A DNA stretch of 64,000 nt from Ralstonia pickettii (GCF_001699815.1 NZ_MCGB01000029.1:1-64000); one strand, 5' to 3'; shown: positions 1 through 9,094, counted from the first letter of the stretch. Notes: a model not told the origin generated them from the letters alone. Numbers and translations: made by a program.

Positions 1-73
1 CTTTGCCGAAAGGCTTGAATTCAGCCGGGTCAAGCAATTGGGCTGGCTGGGTGGGCATGGTCGGCAGCGGCAT
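1..73 (-). CDS. N-terminal fragment of a probable PhoH-family ATPase (partial)
   Basis: Reading leftward from an ATG at 73, an open frame of 24 codons runs off the window edge. It begins MPLPTMPTQPAQLLDPAEF. This resembles, from memory, the start of the PIN-plus-PhoH ATPases that sit next to bcp in Burkholderiales; neither domain is inside the window, so the name is tentative. A GAGAGG ribosome-binding sequence lies about 11 bases upstream of the ATG. The gene reads in the same direction as bcp, but a minus-strand terminator-like hairpin lies between them, so it probably has its own promoter. Confidence 0.4.
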   Translation of the reverse strand, partial: MPLPTMPTQPAQLLDPAEFKPFGK

Positions 74-536
74 GCTTCGATTACCTCTCTGGGTGGAACA
101 ACGACGAAACACCGCCCGCGCACGTGGCGAGGCGGTGCTGGCGGAAAACGCGGGAAAACGGATGGGCGCGTCGCGACGTTTGACGCGCAGACGACGGCCA
201 CAAAAAAGCCGCCATGACCTGCGAGAGGTGAGGCGGCCTGGATGAACGCCACGACAAGCTGCACGATTCGGACGTTCTGCCCAGCCTGCTTGCCGGGAAA
301 AACGCAGAAGCGGTATCAGGCCAACTTGGCCGCCGGTACCGTCGTGGGCTATCGGAATGGCATCCGGATTTCGTACTCATCGGTTCCGACTGTATCGGAA
401 GCTTTTGTGATTTGCAATCTGTCACATGTGACGTGTGGTGCGGCGCAAACTGATCACGACGGACGATGCGAAATCGACGGAAAAGCAAACGCCAGAAGCC
501 GTACGGGCGCTTTTCCGACGGGTGGCTACCTTGCTG
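74..536. other. Intergenic region between bcp and the partial gene
   Basis: This 463-base stretch has open frames in several phases, but none has a convincing start, ribosome-binding site or recognisable product. The only clear structure is a minus-strand terminator-like hairpin at 200-238. The leftmost part presumably carries the promoter of the gene running off the edge; I could not pick a specific one. Confidence 0.5.
200..238 (-). terminator. Rho-independent terminator downstream of bcp
   Basis: On the minus strand a GCCGCC arm and a GGCGGC arm close a loop that contains a smaller ACCT/AGGT stem. A run of six T follows directly. It would stop transcripts leaving the arn-bcp operon, about 300 bases after the bcp stop codon. 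Confidence 0.65.
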
Positions 537-1001
537 TTACAGCGCGCGTACCGCCGTCAGAACATCATCCACATGGTTGGGCACTTTCACGCCACGCCAT
601 TCCCTGCGCAGCACGCCCTTGTTGTCGATCAGGAATGTGCTGCGCTCGATGCCGCGCACGTCCTTGCCGTACATCTTCTTCATCTTGATCGTGTCAAAGA
701 TGTTGCAGACGGCTTCGTCGGCGTCGGAAATCAGCTCGAACGGCATCTCCAGTTTCGCCTTGAAGTTTTCGTGCGATTTCAGGCTGTCGCGCGAGATGCC
801 GAACACCACGGCGCCGGCGGCTTCAAAGGCGTCGTACTGGTCACGGAAGTTCATCGCCTCGGTGGTGCAGCCGGGGGTGTTGTCCTTCGGATAGAAATAC
901 AGCACGACGATCTTGCCGCGCTGTGACGCCGGCGAGAACGTGATGCCACTGGTGGCCGGTGCGGAGAAATCGGGAAGAGGCTGGTCGAGCGTGACAGGCA
1001 T
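537..1001 (-). CDS. bcp: Thioredoxin-dependent peroxiredoxin Bcp
   Basis: Cytoplasmic thiol peroxidase of the BCP/PrxQ family, reducing peroxides with thioredoxin or glutaredoxin as electron donor. The 154-residue product has the family active site PGCTTEAMNF with the peroxidatic cysteine at position 45. The position five residues later, where many BCPs carry the resolving cysteine, is Met50, so it belongs to the variant lacking that cysteine; another cysteine is at 99. I chose the ATG at 1001 because MPVTLDQPLPDFSAPATSG matches the family start; the open frame continues upstream in unrelated sequence. It is the last gene of the arn-directed unit, 95 bases after arnD. Confidence 0.92.
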   Translation of the reverse strand: MPVTLDQPLPDFSAPATSGITFSPASQRGKIVVLYFYPKDNTPGCTTEAMNFRDQYDAFEAAGAVVFGISRDSLKSHENFKAKLEMPFELISDADEAVCNIFDTIKMKKMYGKDVRGIERSTFLIDNKGVLRREWRGVKVPNHVDDVLTAVRAL

Positions 1002-1096
1002 GGTGTGTTCCGGAAAACCGCGGGGAAGAGACGGAAAGCTCGTGGACGGGCAATGCTCAGGCGCTGCGCCTGCCGCCCGACTGGAGATCGTGAGGA

Positions 1097-1990
1097 TCAG
1101 GCCGGTTGAACGATCAGGCTGCCGCTGCGGCCGGCAACTTCGCCCCACGTGACGGGCTGCACGGGCAGGGTACTGCGATCGAGCGTTGCGTAGTAATCGC
1201 CCATCGACCCAAGCCGATGGCCTTGCGCGCGCCAGCCTCGCAGCAACTCGCTGAAGATCGGGGCGAGTTTCTGCCCTTCAAGTTCTGCATGCAAGGTAAA
1301 TACCTGGTCGCGGTCGGACTCGGTCATCTTCAGGATGTGCCGGGCGACGTTGTCGAGGGTGATGTCTTCCACGCCAATCAGTTCGTCCAGCGTAGGCAGC
1401 GTGGTCGGCAATTGCACGTGGTTCAGCGCTTTGCCGTCAACGCTCGGGATGTACGGATGCGTGCCCCGGCCGTCGGAGGCGTAGGCCATGCCCCAGTTGT
1501 CGATCTGGCGGAAGGCGTGGTCGTTCATCTGCCAGCCCGCAGCGCCGTGCGTCACGGGAGGCTTGCCGAATACCTGGGTGAAACGCGCGTGAGCCGCGGT
1601 CATTTGGCGCGCGGTCCAGCCGGCATCGCGCTGGCGCACGTTGTCCTGCCAGAGAACGTGGTCCCACGTGTGGATGCCAGTCTCGAAACCTGCTTCGCCA
1701 ATGGCGCGCATTTCGGCAGCGGCTTTGCGGCCGATGTCTGGTCCGGGCAGCAGCACGCCGTACATCAGCGTACGAAAGCCGTAATGCTCGACGACTGACG
1801 TGCGGGAGACTTTTTTCAGGAAACCGGGGCGGAAGGCCCGGCGCAGCGCCCAGCCGGTGTGATCCGGGCCGAGGCTGAAAAGGAAGGTTGCGCCAGCTTC
1901 GTGCTCGCGCAGCATGCGCGCGAGGTTGGGTACGCCTTCGCGGGTGCCGCGCAGGGTGTCGACGTCAATCTTGAGGACGATGAGGGCCAT
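1097..1990 (-). CDS. arnD: 4-deoxy-4-formamido-L-arabinose-phosphoundecaprenol deformylase ArnD
   Basis: Polysaccharide-deacetylase (NodB) family enzyme that removes the formyl group from undecaprenyl-phosphate-L-Ara4FN, giving the L-Ara4N donor used for lipid A modification. The 297-residue protein begins with KIDVDT (aspartates 9 and 11) and has the metal site HTWDH (His107, His111). Length matches the ArnD family. It follows the split arnA genes and precedes bcp on the same strand, the final biosynthetic step in the operon. In this pathway deformylation pulls the equilibrium toward product. Confidence 0.95.
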   Translation of the reverse strand: MALIVLKIDVDTLRGTREGVPNLARMLREHEAGATFLFSLGPDHTGWALRRAFRPGFLKKVSRTSVVEHYGFRTLMYGVLLPGPDIGRKAAAEMRAIGEAGFETGIHTWDHVLWQDNVRQRDAGWTARQMTAAHARFTQVFGKPPVTHGAAGWQMNDHAFRQIDNWGMAYASDGRGTHPYIPSVDGKALNHVQLPTTLPTLDELIGVEDITLDNVARHILKMTESDRDQVFTLHAELEGQKLAPIFSELLRGWRAQGHRLGSMGDYYATLDRSTLPVQPVTWGEVAGRSGSLIVQPA

Positions 1991-2025
1991 GAACCTGCGC
2001 GGAAGGTGCGACTGAGATGCGGCTT

Positions 2026-3084
2026 TTACTTGTTGCCGTTGCCGTCTTCGACCAGGCTGCGGGCTTCAGCCACGTGCGTGCGATACGCTTCGAAGATGTT
2101 CGCCAGCGCGTCCTTCATCACGGTGGTCGGCTTCCAGCCGAGGTCTTCCATGGTGTTGGCGATCTTCGGCACGCGGTTCTGCACGTCCTGGTAGCCGTTG
2201 CCGTAGTAGGCGCCGGAGGTCGTTTCCACCAGTTGAACCTGCTTGGCGGTGTCCTTGTACTCGTCGATCTGGGCGGCTTGTTCCAGCATCATGTTGGCCA
2301 GCTCGCGCACCGAGTAGTTGTTTGACGGGTTGCCAATGTTGTAGATCTTGCCCGAGGCCACGCCGTCCTTGTTGGCGATGATGCGTACCAGTGCGTCGAT
2401 GCCGTCATCGATATACGTGAAGGCGCGTTTCTGGCTGCCGCCGTCGACGAGCTTGATGTTCTCGCCGCGCACGATGTGACCGAGGAATTGCGTCACCACG
2501 CGCGACGAACCTTCCTTCGGGGTGTAGATCGAGTCGAGGCCCGGGCCGATCCAGTTGAACGGACGGAACAGCGTGAAGTTCAGGCCTTCCATGCCGTAAC
2601 CCCAGATCACGCGGTCCATCAACTGCTTGGAGCATGCGTAGATCCAGCGCGGCTTGTTGATCGGGCCGTAGACCAGCGGCGAGGCTTCTGGATCGAATTC
2701 CGAATCGCTGCACATCCCGTAGACCTCGGAGGTCGACGGGAAGACCAGGTGCTTGCCGTACTTGGCTGCCGAGCGAACGATCGGCAGGTTGGCTTCAAAG
2801 TCCAGTTCGAACACGCGCAGCGGGTCTTTGACGTAGGTCGACGGCGTGGCGATGGCCACCAGCGGCAGGATCACGTCGCACTTCTTCACGTGATACTCGA
2901 CCCACTCCTTGTTGATGGTGATGTCACCCTCGAAGAAATGCATGCGGGGGTGGTTGACCAGGTCGCCCAGACGCTCGGTCTGCATGTCCATGCCATAGAC
3001 CTCCCAATCGGTGGTCTCCAGGATGCGCTTGGACAGGTGGTGGCCGATGAAGCCGTTGACGCCGAGGATCAGTACTTTTTTCAT
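2026..3084 (-). CDS. arnA: UDP-glucuronate oxidative decarboxylase, stand-alone ArnA C-terminal domain
   Basis: Extended short-chain dehydrogenase that oxidises and decarboxylates UDP-glucuronate to UDP-4-keto-pentose. The 352-residue protein has the NAD-binding GVNGFIGHH near residues 8-16, PSTSEVYG at 116-123 and the YxxxK pair Tyr149/Lys153. In Escherichia coli this activity is the C-terminal half of bifunctional ArnA; here it is a separate gene, 16 bases after the formyltransferase gene. The products may still associate, but nothing in the sequence shows that. Confidence 0.93.
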   Translation of the reverse strand: MKKVLILGVNGFIGHHLSKRILETTDWEVYGMDMQTERLGDLVNHPRMHFFEGDITINKEWVEYHVKKCDVILPLVAIATPSTYVKDPLRVFELDFEANLPIVRSAAKYGKHLVFPSTSEVYGMCSDSEFDPEASPLVYGPINKPRWIYACSKQLMDRVIWGYGMEGLNFTLFRPFNWIGPGLDSIYTPKEGSSRVVTQFLGHIVRGENIKLVDGGSQKRAFTYIDDGIDALVRIIANKDGVASGKIYNIGNPSNNYSVRELANMMLEQAAQIDEYKDTAKQVQLVETTSGAYYGNGYQDVQNRVPKIANTMEDLGWKPTTVMKDALANIFEAYRTHVAEARSLVEDGNGNK

Positions 3085-3100
3085 GAAGGCAAACTCAAGA

Positions 3101-4042
3101 TCAGGAGAGGGCGAGCTGGCTGGCGAGCTGCTGCGCAGTCACGACAGACGTTCCGCTGGCAGCTTGGGGCTCGACGCGCCAGAGCTCGTGAATGGCGATG
3201 GCTCCCCCATCGCCGCACACGCCGAACATCGCATTATCCACGACGTGCAGGCCCGGCGGCAAATTCGTAAAGGTTTGATGCGCCAGACGGGCTCGAGCGA
3301 CAACGTAGCGCTCGCTGCTGGCGTCCGTAAAGGCGCCAGGGTAGGGCGGCGCCACGGCACGGATCAGGTTGTAGACCTGCTGGGCCGGTTTGGACCAGTC
3401 GATCCGGCCGTCTTCGGGTTTGCGGCCGCCGAAATAGCTGCCGTTGGCCAACACGTTCGGGTGCCGCGGAATGTGCCCGGCAATCATCGCGGGAAGCGCA
3501 CGCCACAGGGTTTGCTCGGCCGCCACCGTGGCCTTCTCGAACACTTCGTGCGAGGTGTCGTCCGGCAGGATCGGCACGATGGTCTGGTCGACGATGTAAC
3601 CGGCATCGGGCTTTTCGACCATCTCGTGCAGGGTGGCGCCGGTCTCGGTCTCGCCGTGCAGAACCGCCCAGTTGATGGGCACGCGGCCACGGTACTTGGG
3701 CAGCAGCGAACCGTGCATGTTGAACGCGCCGAATTTGGCAAGGCTCAACAGGCGCATCGGGATCATGTGCCGGTAATAGAATGAAAAGATAAAGTCCGGC
3801 GCAATGGCGGCGATCCGGGCGTGCAGGTCTTCACCGTTTGCATTGTCTGGCGTGATGTAGGGGATACCCAGTTCTTGTGCGGTCGCGCGCACGCTGCCGA
3901 ACCAGATGTTCTCGGTGGCATTGTCTTCGTGCGTGACAACGAGTTCGACCTGGATGCCGCGGGCGGCCAGCACGCGCAGGCAGCGTACCCCGACGTTGTG
4001 ATACGCAAAAACGACGGCGCGCCGCTTGATGTCGGAACTCAT
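3101..4042 (-). CDS. arnA: UDP-L-Ara4N formyltransferase, stand-alone ArnA N-terminal domain
   Basis: Transfers a formyl group from 10-formyl-tetrahydrofolate to UDP-L-Ara4N. The 313-residue protein carries the formyltransferase signature FNMHGSLLPKYRGR with Asn108 and His110, and Asp146 in PDAGY, matching the catalytic Asn/His/Asp of E. coli ArnA. It corresponds only to the N-terminal half of enterobacterial ArnA. Its ATG overlaps the arnC stop codon (ATGA), so translation is probably coupled. Confidence 0.93.
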   Translation of the reverse strand: MSSDIKRRAVVFAYHNVGVRCLRVLAARGIQVELVVTHEDNATENIWFGSVRATAQELGIPYITPDNANGEDLHARIAAIAPDFIFSFYYRHMIPMRLLSLAKFGAFNMHGSLLPKYRGRVPINWAVLHGETETGATLHEMVEKPDAGYIVDQTIVPILPDDTSHEVFEKATVAAEQTLWRALPAMIAGHIPRHPNVLANGSYFGGRKPEDGRIDWSKPAQQVYNLIRAVAPPYPGAFTDASSERYVVARARLAHQTFTNLPPGLHVVDNAMFGVCGDGGAIAIHELWRVEPQAASGTSVVTAQQLASQLALS

Positions 4043-5034
4043 GCAACACCTCGCTGCGAGCCCGTCTTCAGATCGGCAGCGCCTGCTTCATGCAAATGTG
4101 AGGTTTCCTCCAGCACGCCCTGCACCAGATAGCGCGGGCGCTCACGCACCTGTTGATAGATGCGGCCGATGTATTCGCCCAGCAAGCCGATACCAAACAG
4201 CAGTACGCCCATCAGGAAGAACGTGATGGCGAACAGCGTGAACACGCCCTGGACTTCAGCGCCCAGGACGAACCGCCGTACCACCAGCAGGATGAACAGG
4301 ACCGCCGAGGCGAACGACAGCAGCATCCCGATCGCCGAGAACCATTGCAGCGGTACCACCGAGAAGCCCGTCACCAGGTCGAAATTCAAGCGTACGAGCT
4401 TGTACAGCGAGTACTTCGACTCGCCCGCGAAGCGCTCTTCGTGGTCGACTTCGATTTCGGTGGGGTTCTTGCTGAAGGTGTAGGCCAGCGCCGGGATGAA
4501 GGTGTTGACTTCGCGGCAGCGGTTGATGGTGTCGACGATGGTGCGGTTGTAGGCGCGCAGCATGCAGCCCTGGTCGGTCATCTTGATGTGCGTGATGCGC
4601 TCGCGAAGCGAGTTCATCGCACGCGACGCGGTGCGGCGGAACCAGCTGTCCTGGCGCACGCGCCGGATGGTACCGACGTAGTCGTAGCCTTCGTCGAGCT
4701 TTTCCACCAGGCGGCCGATTTCCTCCGGCGGGTTCTGCAGGTCGGCATCGAGCGTGACGACGCGTTCGCCGCGCGCATGTTCGAAGCCGGCCAGGATGGC
4801 CATGTGCTGGCCATAGTTGCCGTTGAACAGCACGACGCGCGTGCTGTCCGGGCGCGCGCGGAACTGTTCGGCCAGCATGGCGGCGGAGCGGTCGCGGCTG
4901 CCGTCGTTGACGAACACGACTTCGTACGAAATGCCGAGTGCATCGAGTGCGGGATACAAGCGCGCAAACAGCGCGGCGAGCCCGTCTTCTTCGTTGTAAA
5001 CAGGAATGACGACCGAGAGAGCGGGTGTCTTCAT
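4039..5034 (-). CDS. arnC: Undecaprenyl-phosphate 4-deoxy-4-formamido-L-arabinose transferase ArnC
   Basis: Family 2 glycosyltransferase that moves L-Ara4FN from UDP to undecaprenyl phosphate at the inner membrane. The 331-residue product starts with SVVIPVYNEE and has the nucleotide/metal motif LDADLQNPPEE; two strongly hydrophobic segments near the C-terminus anchor it. I start it at the ATG at 5034 (MKTPALSVV), seven bases after the arnB stop, rather than at the longer open frame that would run back into arnB. It overlaps the next gene by four bases. Confidence 0.95.
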   Translation of the reverse strand: MKTPALSVVIPVYNEEDGLAALFARLYPALDALGISYEVVFVNDGSRDRSAAMLAEQFRARPDSTRVVLFNGNYGQHMAILAGFEHARGERVVTLDADLQNPPEEIGRLVEKLDEGYDYVGTIRRVRQDSWFRRTASRAMNSLRERITHIKMTDQGCMLRAYNRTIVDTINRCREVNTFIPALAYTFSKNPTEIEVDHEERFAGESKYSLYKLVRLNFDLVTGFSVVPLQWFSAIGMLLSFASAVLFILLVVRRFVLGAEVQGVFTLFAITFFLMGVLLFGIGLLGEYIGRIYQQVRERPRYLVQGVLEETSHLHEAGAADLKTGSQRGVA

Positions 5035-5041
5035 TATTGGA

Positions 5042-6202
5042 TTATTGGTACTGGGCGCAAAGTTGGCGGACCGCGCTGACCACGCGATCCACATCGGAAT
5101 CTTCCATGCCGGCAAACATCGGCAGCGTAACGATGGCACGGCCAATGCGTTCGGCCACCGGGAACATGCCCGGCTTCCAGCCGAGTTCGCGATAGAGCTT
5201 GAACAGGTGGATCGGCGGATAGTGCACGCCCGCGCCGATGCCCAGCGTCTTCAGGCCAGCCATGAACCCGGCGCGATCGACCTTCAGGCGATCCAGCGGC
5301 AGCACGATCTGGAACATGTGCCAGTTGGTATTCGTAAAGTTCTCCACCGGCAGCTCGACGCCGAACGACTCGATGTCGGCTGCGCGCATGCCGGCAAAGT
5401 AGCGGCGGGCTAGCGCTGCGCGGCGTGCAGTGACGGCTTCCAACTGAGCGAACTGGCCCAGGCCGATGGCGGCATTCACGTCCGTCAGGTTGAACTTGCC
5501 GCCCACCAGATCGACTTCCATGCCGTCAAAGCCGGTGCGCACGACGCCTTGCAGGCGATATTTTTCGGCCAGCACGGCTTCTTCGTGCGTGTTGAGCACC
5601 AGCGCACCGCCTTCGATGGTGGTGATGTTCTTGTTGGCCTGGAAGCTGAAGCTGACCAGGTCGCCGATCTGTCCGATGCGCTTGTCGCCCCAGCGCGAAC
5701 CAATGGCCTGTGCAGCGTCTTCCACCACGCGCAGCTTATGGCGGCGCGCGATGTCGTACAGACGATCCATATCCACGGGCAGCCCAGACAGATACACCGG
5801 AATGATCGCCTTGGTACGCGGCGTGATGGCGGCCTCGACCTTGTCCAAGTCGATGTTGCGCGTCACGGGGTCGATGTCGACGAAGACGGGCTTGGCACCG
5901 ACCGTCAGCACCACGTTGGACGTGGCGACCCACGAGATCGGCGTGGTAATCACCTCGTCGCCGGGGCCGATGCCCGCGATGCGCAGCGCGACTTCCATCG
6001 TGGCCGTGCCATTGGCGAATGTGCGCACGATGCGGCCGCCGAAGTATTCCGACAGCGCGGCTTCGAATGCGGCAACCTTGGGGCCCGAGGTGATCCAGCC
6101 CGAGCGCAGCACATCGGCCACGGCGGCGATGGTCGCCTCGTCAATGGTCGGGCGTACAAAGGGCAGGAACGGCAGCTCGGCAGTGGCGGTGGTTTGCGTC
6201 AT
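5042..6202 (-). CDS. arnB: UDP-4-amino-4-deoxy-L-arabinose aminotransferase ArnB
   Basis: PLP-dependent DegT/DnrJ/EryC1 family aminotransferase converting UDP-4-keto-arabinose to UDP-L-Ara4N with glutamate. The 386-residue protein has the cofactor-lysine motif FSFQANKNITTIEGG, with Lys191 as the likely Schiff-base residue, and the family motif VVEDAAQAIGS. The start at 6202 (MTQTTATAELPFLPF) fits the usual length; the open frame continues upstream without support. Confidence 0.95.
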   Translation of the reverse strand: MTQTTATAELPFLPFVRPTIDEATIAAVADVLRSGWITSGPKVAAFEAALSEYFGGRIVRTFANGTATMEVALRIAGIGPGDEVITTPISWVATSNVVLTVGAKPVFVDIDPVTRNIDLDKVEAAITPRTKAIIPVYLSGLPVDMDRLYDIARRHKLRVVEDAAQAIGSRWGDKRIGQIGDLVSFSFQANKNITTIEGGALVLNTHEEAVLAEKYRLQGVVRTGFDGMEVDLVGGKFNLTDVNAAIGLGQFAQLEAVTARRAALARRYFAGMRAADIESFGVELPVENFTNTNWHMFQIVLPLDRLKVDRAGFMAGLKTLGIGAGVHYPPIHLFKLYRELGWKPGMFPVAERIGRAIVTLPMFAGMEDSDVDRVVSAVRQLCAQYQ

Positions 6203-6242
6203 GACTTGAATAGGGTTGGGTACTGGGCGCGCGCAGATCGGC

Positions 6243-6614
6243 TCACGAGCGAGCCAGCACAAGCACGCCGACGAGGATGATTGCGATGCCGATCAGGCGC
6301 TGCACCGACAGCACTTCGCCAAACAGATACCACGCCAGGAAGGCGTTGACTACGTAGCCCAGCGAGAGCATCGGATACGCGATGGTCACATCCACGCGCG
6401 ACAGCCCGAGAATCCACACCACCACCGAGATGACGTAGCACGACAGGCCGCCAACGATGGGCCACTGCGTTGCAAGCTTGATGCCGATCGGCAGGATGTT
6501 GTCGGCCGAAAACGCAAAGCGGCCGATATTGTTGACGCCCGCCTTGAGTAGCAGTTGAGCGCAGGCATTGAGCATGACGCCTGTCAGGATCAGCCCGAAA
6601 GTGACCAGATTCAT
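6243..6614 (-). CDS. ArnE/ArnF-like SMR-family flippase subunit
   Basis: Four-helix membrane protein of 123 residues in the EmrE/small multidrug resistance superfamily. Hydrophobic segments cover most of the chain, and the LNACAQLLLKAG start is typical of ArnE/ArnF. By context it should help flip undecaprenyl-phosphate-L-Ara4N across the inner membrane. Enterobacteria use two different subunits, ArnE and ArnF; only one is present here, so it may work as a homodimer or pair with a protein encoded elsewhere. I leave the symbol blank because E and F cannot be told apart. Confidence 0.8.
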   Translation of the reverse strand: MNLVTFGLILTGVMLNACAQLLLKAGVNNIGRFAFSADNILPIGIKLATQWPIVGGLSCYVISVVVWILGLSRVDVTIAYPMLSLGYVVNAFLAWYLFGEVLSVQRLIGIAIILVGVLVLARS

Positions 6615-6740
6615 GTGTTCTTTTGATGTTTTGCAGACTGCGGCGGTTTCCCCGTGCGGATGTTCTCAATCCCGCCGTCGGGGCGCATGTTACGACAATT
6701 CCGCTTGCGCGCCCCTTTCGAGAATCCGTGGCGGTAAAAC

Positions 6741-8423
6741 CTAGTTGCGCCGGACAATCACGCGGCGGGCATCGCGGGCGATCACGATCATCGGTACGCT
6801 CTGGGCTGTCAGCCGGTCATAGGTGCCCGGTCCCATCATGGCGACAGCTTGGCCGCCGGCTTTCCAGCGGGCCACGAACGCTTCGGTGGTCGGAACCCAT
6901 TTGGCCGGCTCCTGTTCGACGCCAAAGGCCAATTCGTCGGGTTCCTGCACCATGATGATGGCCCTGCCGAGGTAAAACGGCATTGTATGGTCCAGACGCT
7001 CCACCGCATAGAACGGAACGTCTGGCTTGAGCCACGCCTTGACGGCCGGCACGAGATCGATACCCGACATGGAGCGCCCAAATGCCTCGTGACCGAGCAT
7101 CGCCGCTGTAAAGGTAAGGAACCAAGCGCACGCAAATGCAGCCACGCTTTCAAAGCGCCTGTCCGCCAGGCGAAGCGCGAGCCACGTCAACCCGGCTCCC
7201 GCCACGAACGCCACAACCAGGAACATCGCAAACCTAGAAAACACTGCGTTCGGGTACATCTCCGACGACATGGTTGCCACGTAACCGCTGGCCGCAAGGC
7301 CAACCAGTGCCAGCGCCAGGAAGGCCTTGAGTTGCCAGCGCCATGCGGGCTCGCTGGTGTGCTCGAGCACCAAGGCCGCCAGAATCGCCAGCGCGGGAAT
7401 GATCGGGAAGATGTAACCCGGCAGCTTCGAGTCCGAAATGCTGAAAAACGCGAAGATCAGGACGGCCCACAGGCCGAGCACCAGCGTCGGGCGGAAGCCG
7501 TTACTCGCGGTTTCGGCGCGCGCCATGGTTAGGCGCGCGGCGCCGGGCAATTGTGCCAGCCAAGGCAGGAAACCGGCGACCAGCAGAGGAACGAAATACC
7601 AGAGCGGCGCGTTGCGGTTGTGCACGGTCGACGTGAAGCGCTGGAAGTGCTCGTGCACGAAGAAGAACCAGGCGAATTCGGGGTTGCGCATCGAGATCAA
7701 CACAAACCACGGCGCGCCCACGGCAAAGAAGACGATCAGTCCGGTCAGAAGATGCAATCGTTTCCACAGGGCCCAGTCGCGCGCGATCAGCGTGTAGACC
7801 ACGAGCACAAAGCCTGGCAGCACCACGCCGATCAGGCCCTTGCTCAGCACCGCGAGCGCCATCGACGCCCAGCAGGCCCACATCCAGCCGCGTTGTTGAG
7901 CGCGTGTGGCATCCGGATGCTGGGCGAGCAGCAGCGCACCCAGCGCCATCGTCATGCAGCCGGCCACGCCCATGTCGAGCGAATTGAAGTGCGAACCGAC
8001 GTTCCACAGGGGCGCGCTCACGAGCACCAGCCCGCTGATGATCGCCGTCCGCTTGCCCCACCAGCGCGCCGCCGCCAGCATCGTGAACACAATGCCGACG
8101 ATGCCGGAAAGCGCGGTGAACAGGCGCGCCTGCCAGTCGCCGATGCCGAACAGCGTATAGGCGAGTGCGGTGCCCCACATCTGCAGCGGCGGCTTTTCGA
8201 AATACTTCAGGGCGTTGTAGCGGATGGTTACCCAGTCGCCGGAGACGAACATCTCGCGCGCGATTTCGGCGTAGCGGCCTTCGTCGGTGGGAATCAGGTG
8301 CCGATAGCCCAGCGTACCGAGCCAGACAGCGAGCAACGCAGCAGCCAGCAGCCACAGGGAGGCATTGCGCCAGGGTAGGGAGGGCGCTTGAGCGGTGCGG
8401 TCGATCGGCATGCGGTCAGGCAC
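6741..8423 (-). CDS. arnT: Lipid A L-Ara4N transferase ArnT
   Basis: Integral inner-membrane glycosyltransferase (GT83, GT-C fold) that transfers L-Ara4N from undecaprenyl phosphate to lipid A on the periplasmic side, lowering surface negative charge and giving polymyxin resistance. The 560-residue protein has the expected many hydrophobic segments and the luminal motif TDEGRYAEIAREM after the first helix, followed by KYFEKPPLQMW. A C-terminal soluble portion follows, as usual. Its start overlaps the preceding small gene by eight bases; the next gene is 126 bases away. Confidence 0.95.
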   Translation of the reverse strand: MPDRMPIDRTAQAPSLPWRNASLWLLAAALLAVWLGTLGYRHLIPTDEGRYAEIAREMFVSGDWVTIRYNALKYFEKPPLQMWGTALAYTLFGIGDWQARLFTALSGIVGIVFTMLAAARWWGKRTAIISGLVLVSAPLWNVGSHFNSLDMGVAGCMTMALGALLLAQHPDATRAQQRGWMWACWASMALAVLSKGLIGVVLPGFVLVVYTLIARDWALWKRLHLLTGLIVFFAVGAPWFVLISMRNPEFAWFFFVHEHFQRFTSTVHNRNAPLWYFVPLLVAGFLPWLAQLPGAARLTMARAETASNGFRPTLVLGLWAVLIFAFFSISDSKLPGYIFPIIPALAILAALVLEHTSEPAWRWQLKAFLALALVGLAASGYVATMSSEMYPNAVFSRFAMFLVVAFVAGAGLTWLALRLADRRFESVAAFACAWFLTFTAAMLGHEAFGRSMSGIDLVPAVKAWLKPDVPFYAVERLDHTMPFYLGRAIIMVQEPDELAFGVEQEPAKWVPTTEAFVARWKAGGQAVAMMGPGTYDRLTAQSVPMIVIARDARRVIVRRN

Positions 8424-8796
8424 GCTCGATCAGCAGGGCGGCGGCCACCTTGCGGCCTTCCAGCATCAGGATGTTGTACGTGCGACCGGCCGCCTGCAGG
8501 TCCATGGCGTCTACGCCGATGCGCTTTTCGGTGAGCGGCACCGTCAGCCGCGGGTGCGGGAAGCGCAGCTTGTTGCCAGTTCCGAAGATCACCACTTCGG
8601 CGCCCAGTTCGAGCAGGCGGGCGAAATGCTCGGACGTCAGGTCTTCAAATCGCGACACATCCCACGGCACCACGGCGCCTTCAGGCATTACCAGCACGGA
8701 GTGCTCGTAGCGCATCTTGTTGATTTCGATATAGCCGTCGCCATAGCCGGTAACGGTATTGAGAATGGTCGACGAATCGGATGAATGGAGCTTCAA
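8416..8796 (-). CDS. Mth938-domain (DUF498) protein at the head of the arn operon
   Basis: Small soluble protein of about 126 residues in the Mth938-like family. Its mid-region IFGTGNKLRFPHPRL is typical. The biochemical role is not established. I prefer a TTG start at 8796 because it puts KLHSSDSSTILNTVTGYG at the N-terminus as in homologues, with GGA about ten bases upstream; an ATG at 8835 in the same frame is the alternative. It overlaps arnT by eight bases, so it is probably transcribed with the arn genes. Confidence 0.8.
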   Translation of the reverse strand: MKLHSSDSSTILNTVTGYGDGYIEINKMRYEHSVLVMPEGAVVPWDVSRFEDLTSEHFARLLELGAEVVIFGTGNKLRFPHPRLTVPLTEKRIGVDAMDLQAAGRTYNILMLEGRKVAAALLIERA

Positions 8797-8916
8797 GGCG
8801 GGAATCCTATCGGGCGCGATGACCGCGGCACACAAGGCAGCATGCGGACAAAGGCGCTAGGTTTCAGACTTCCGGGCCGCTTTCGCTGCGTTGCAAAAAT
8901 GCGCGCCTAAGTCTGT

Positions 8917-8922
8917 CATAAT
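8917..8922 (+). promoter_or_regulatory. Possible extended -10 element for alaA
   Basis: TGTCATAAT in the divergent region reads as an extended -10. No good -35 sits at the right distance, so this is only a candidate. It would leave a leader of about 170 bases before the alaA start. Confidence 0.25.
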
Positions 8923-9094
8923 GGGCTAAATTATATCTTTTTCTCTCCTTCGCCCGCCGCGCCATAAGCGATGTCCGGCAAGGAACAAGCGCAGCGGCGC
9001 CTGCCGCTGTGTGGCGTTACCGTCGCCGCTTTGCTGCGCCACAGAATGCCCCGTAGTTCAAGCCCGTTCAACGTCGCCAATCGCCGCCTTGCCC

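Noticed and set aside
242-926. Plus-strand open frames overlapping bcp
   Set aside because: They run antisense through bcp, have no ribosome-binding site and give no recognisable protein.
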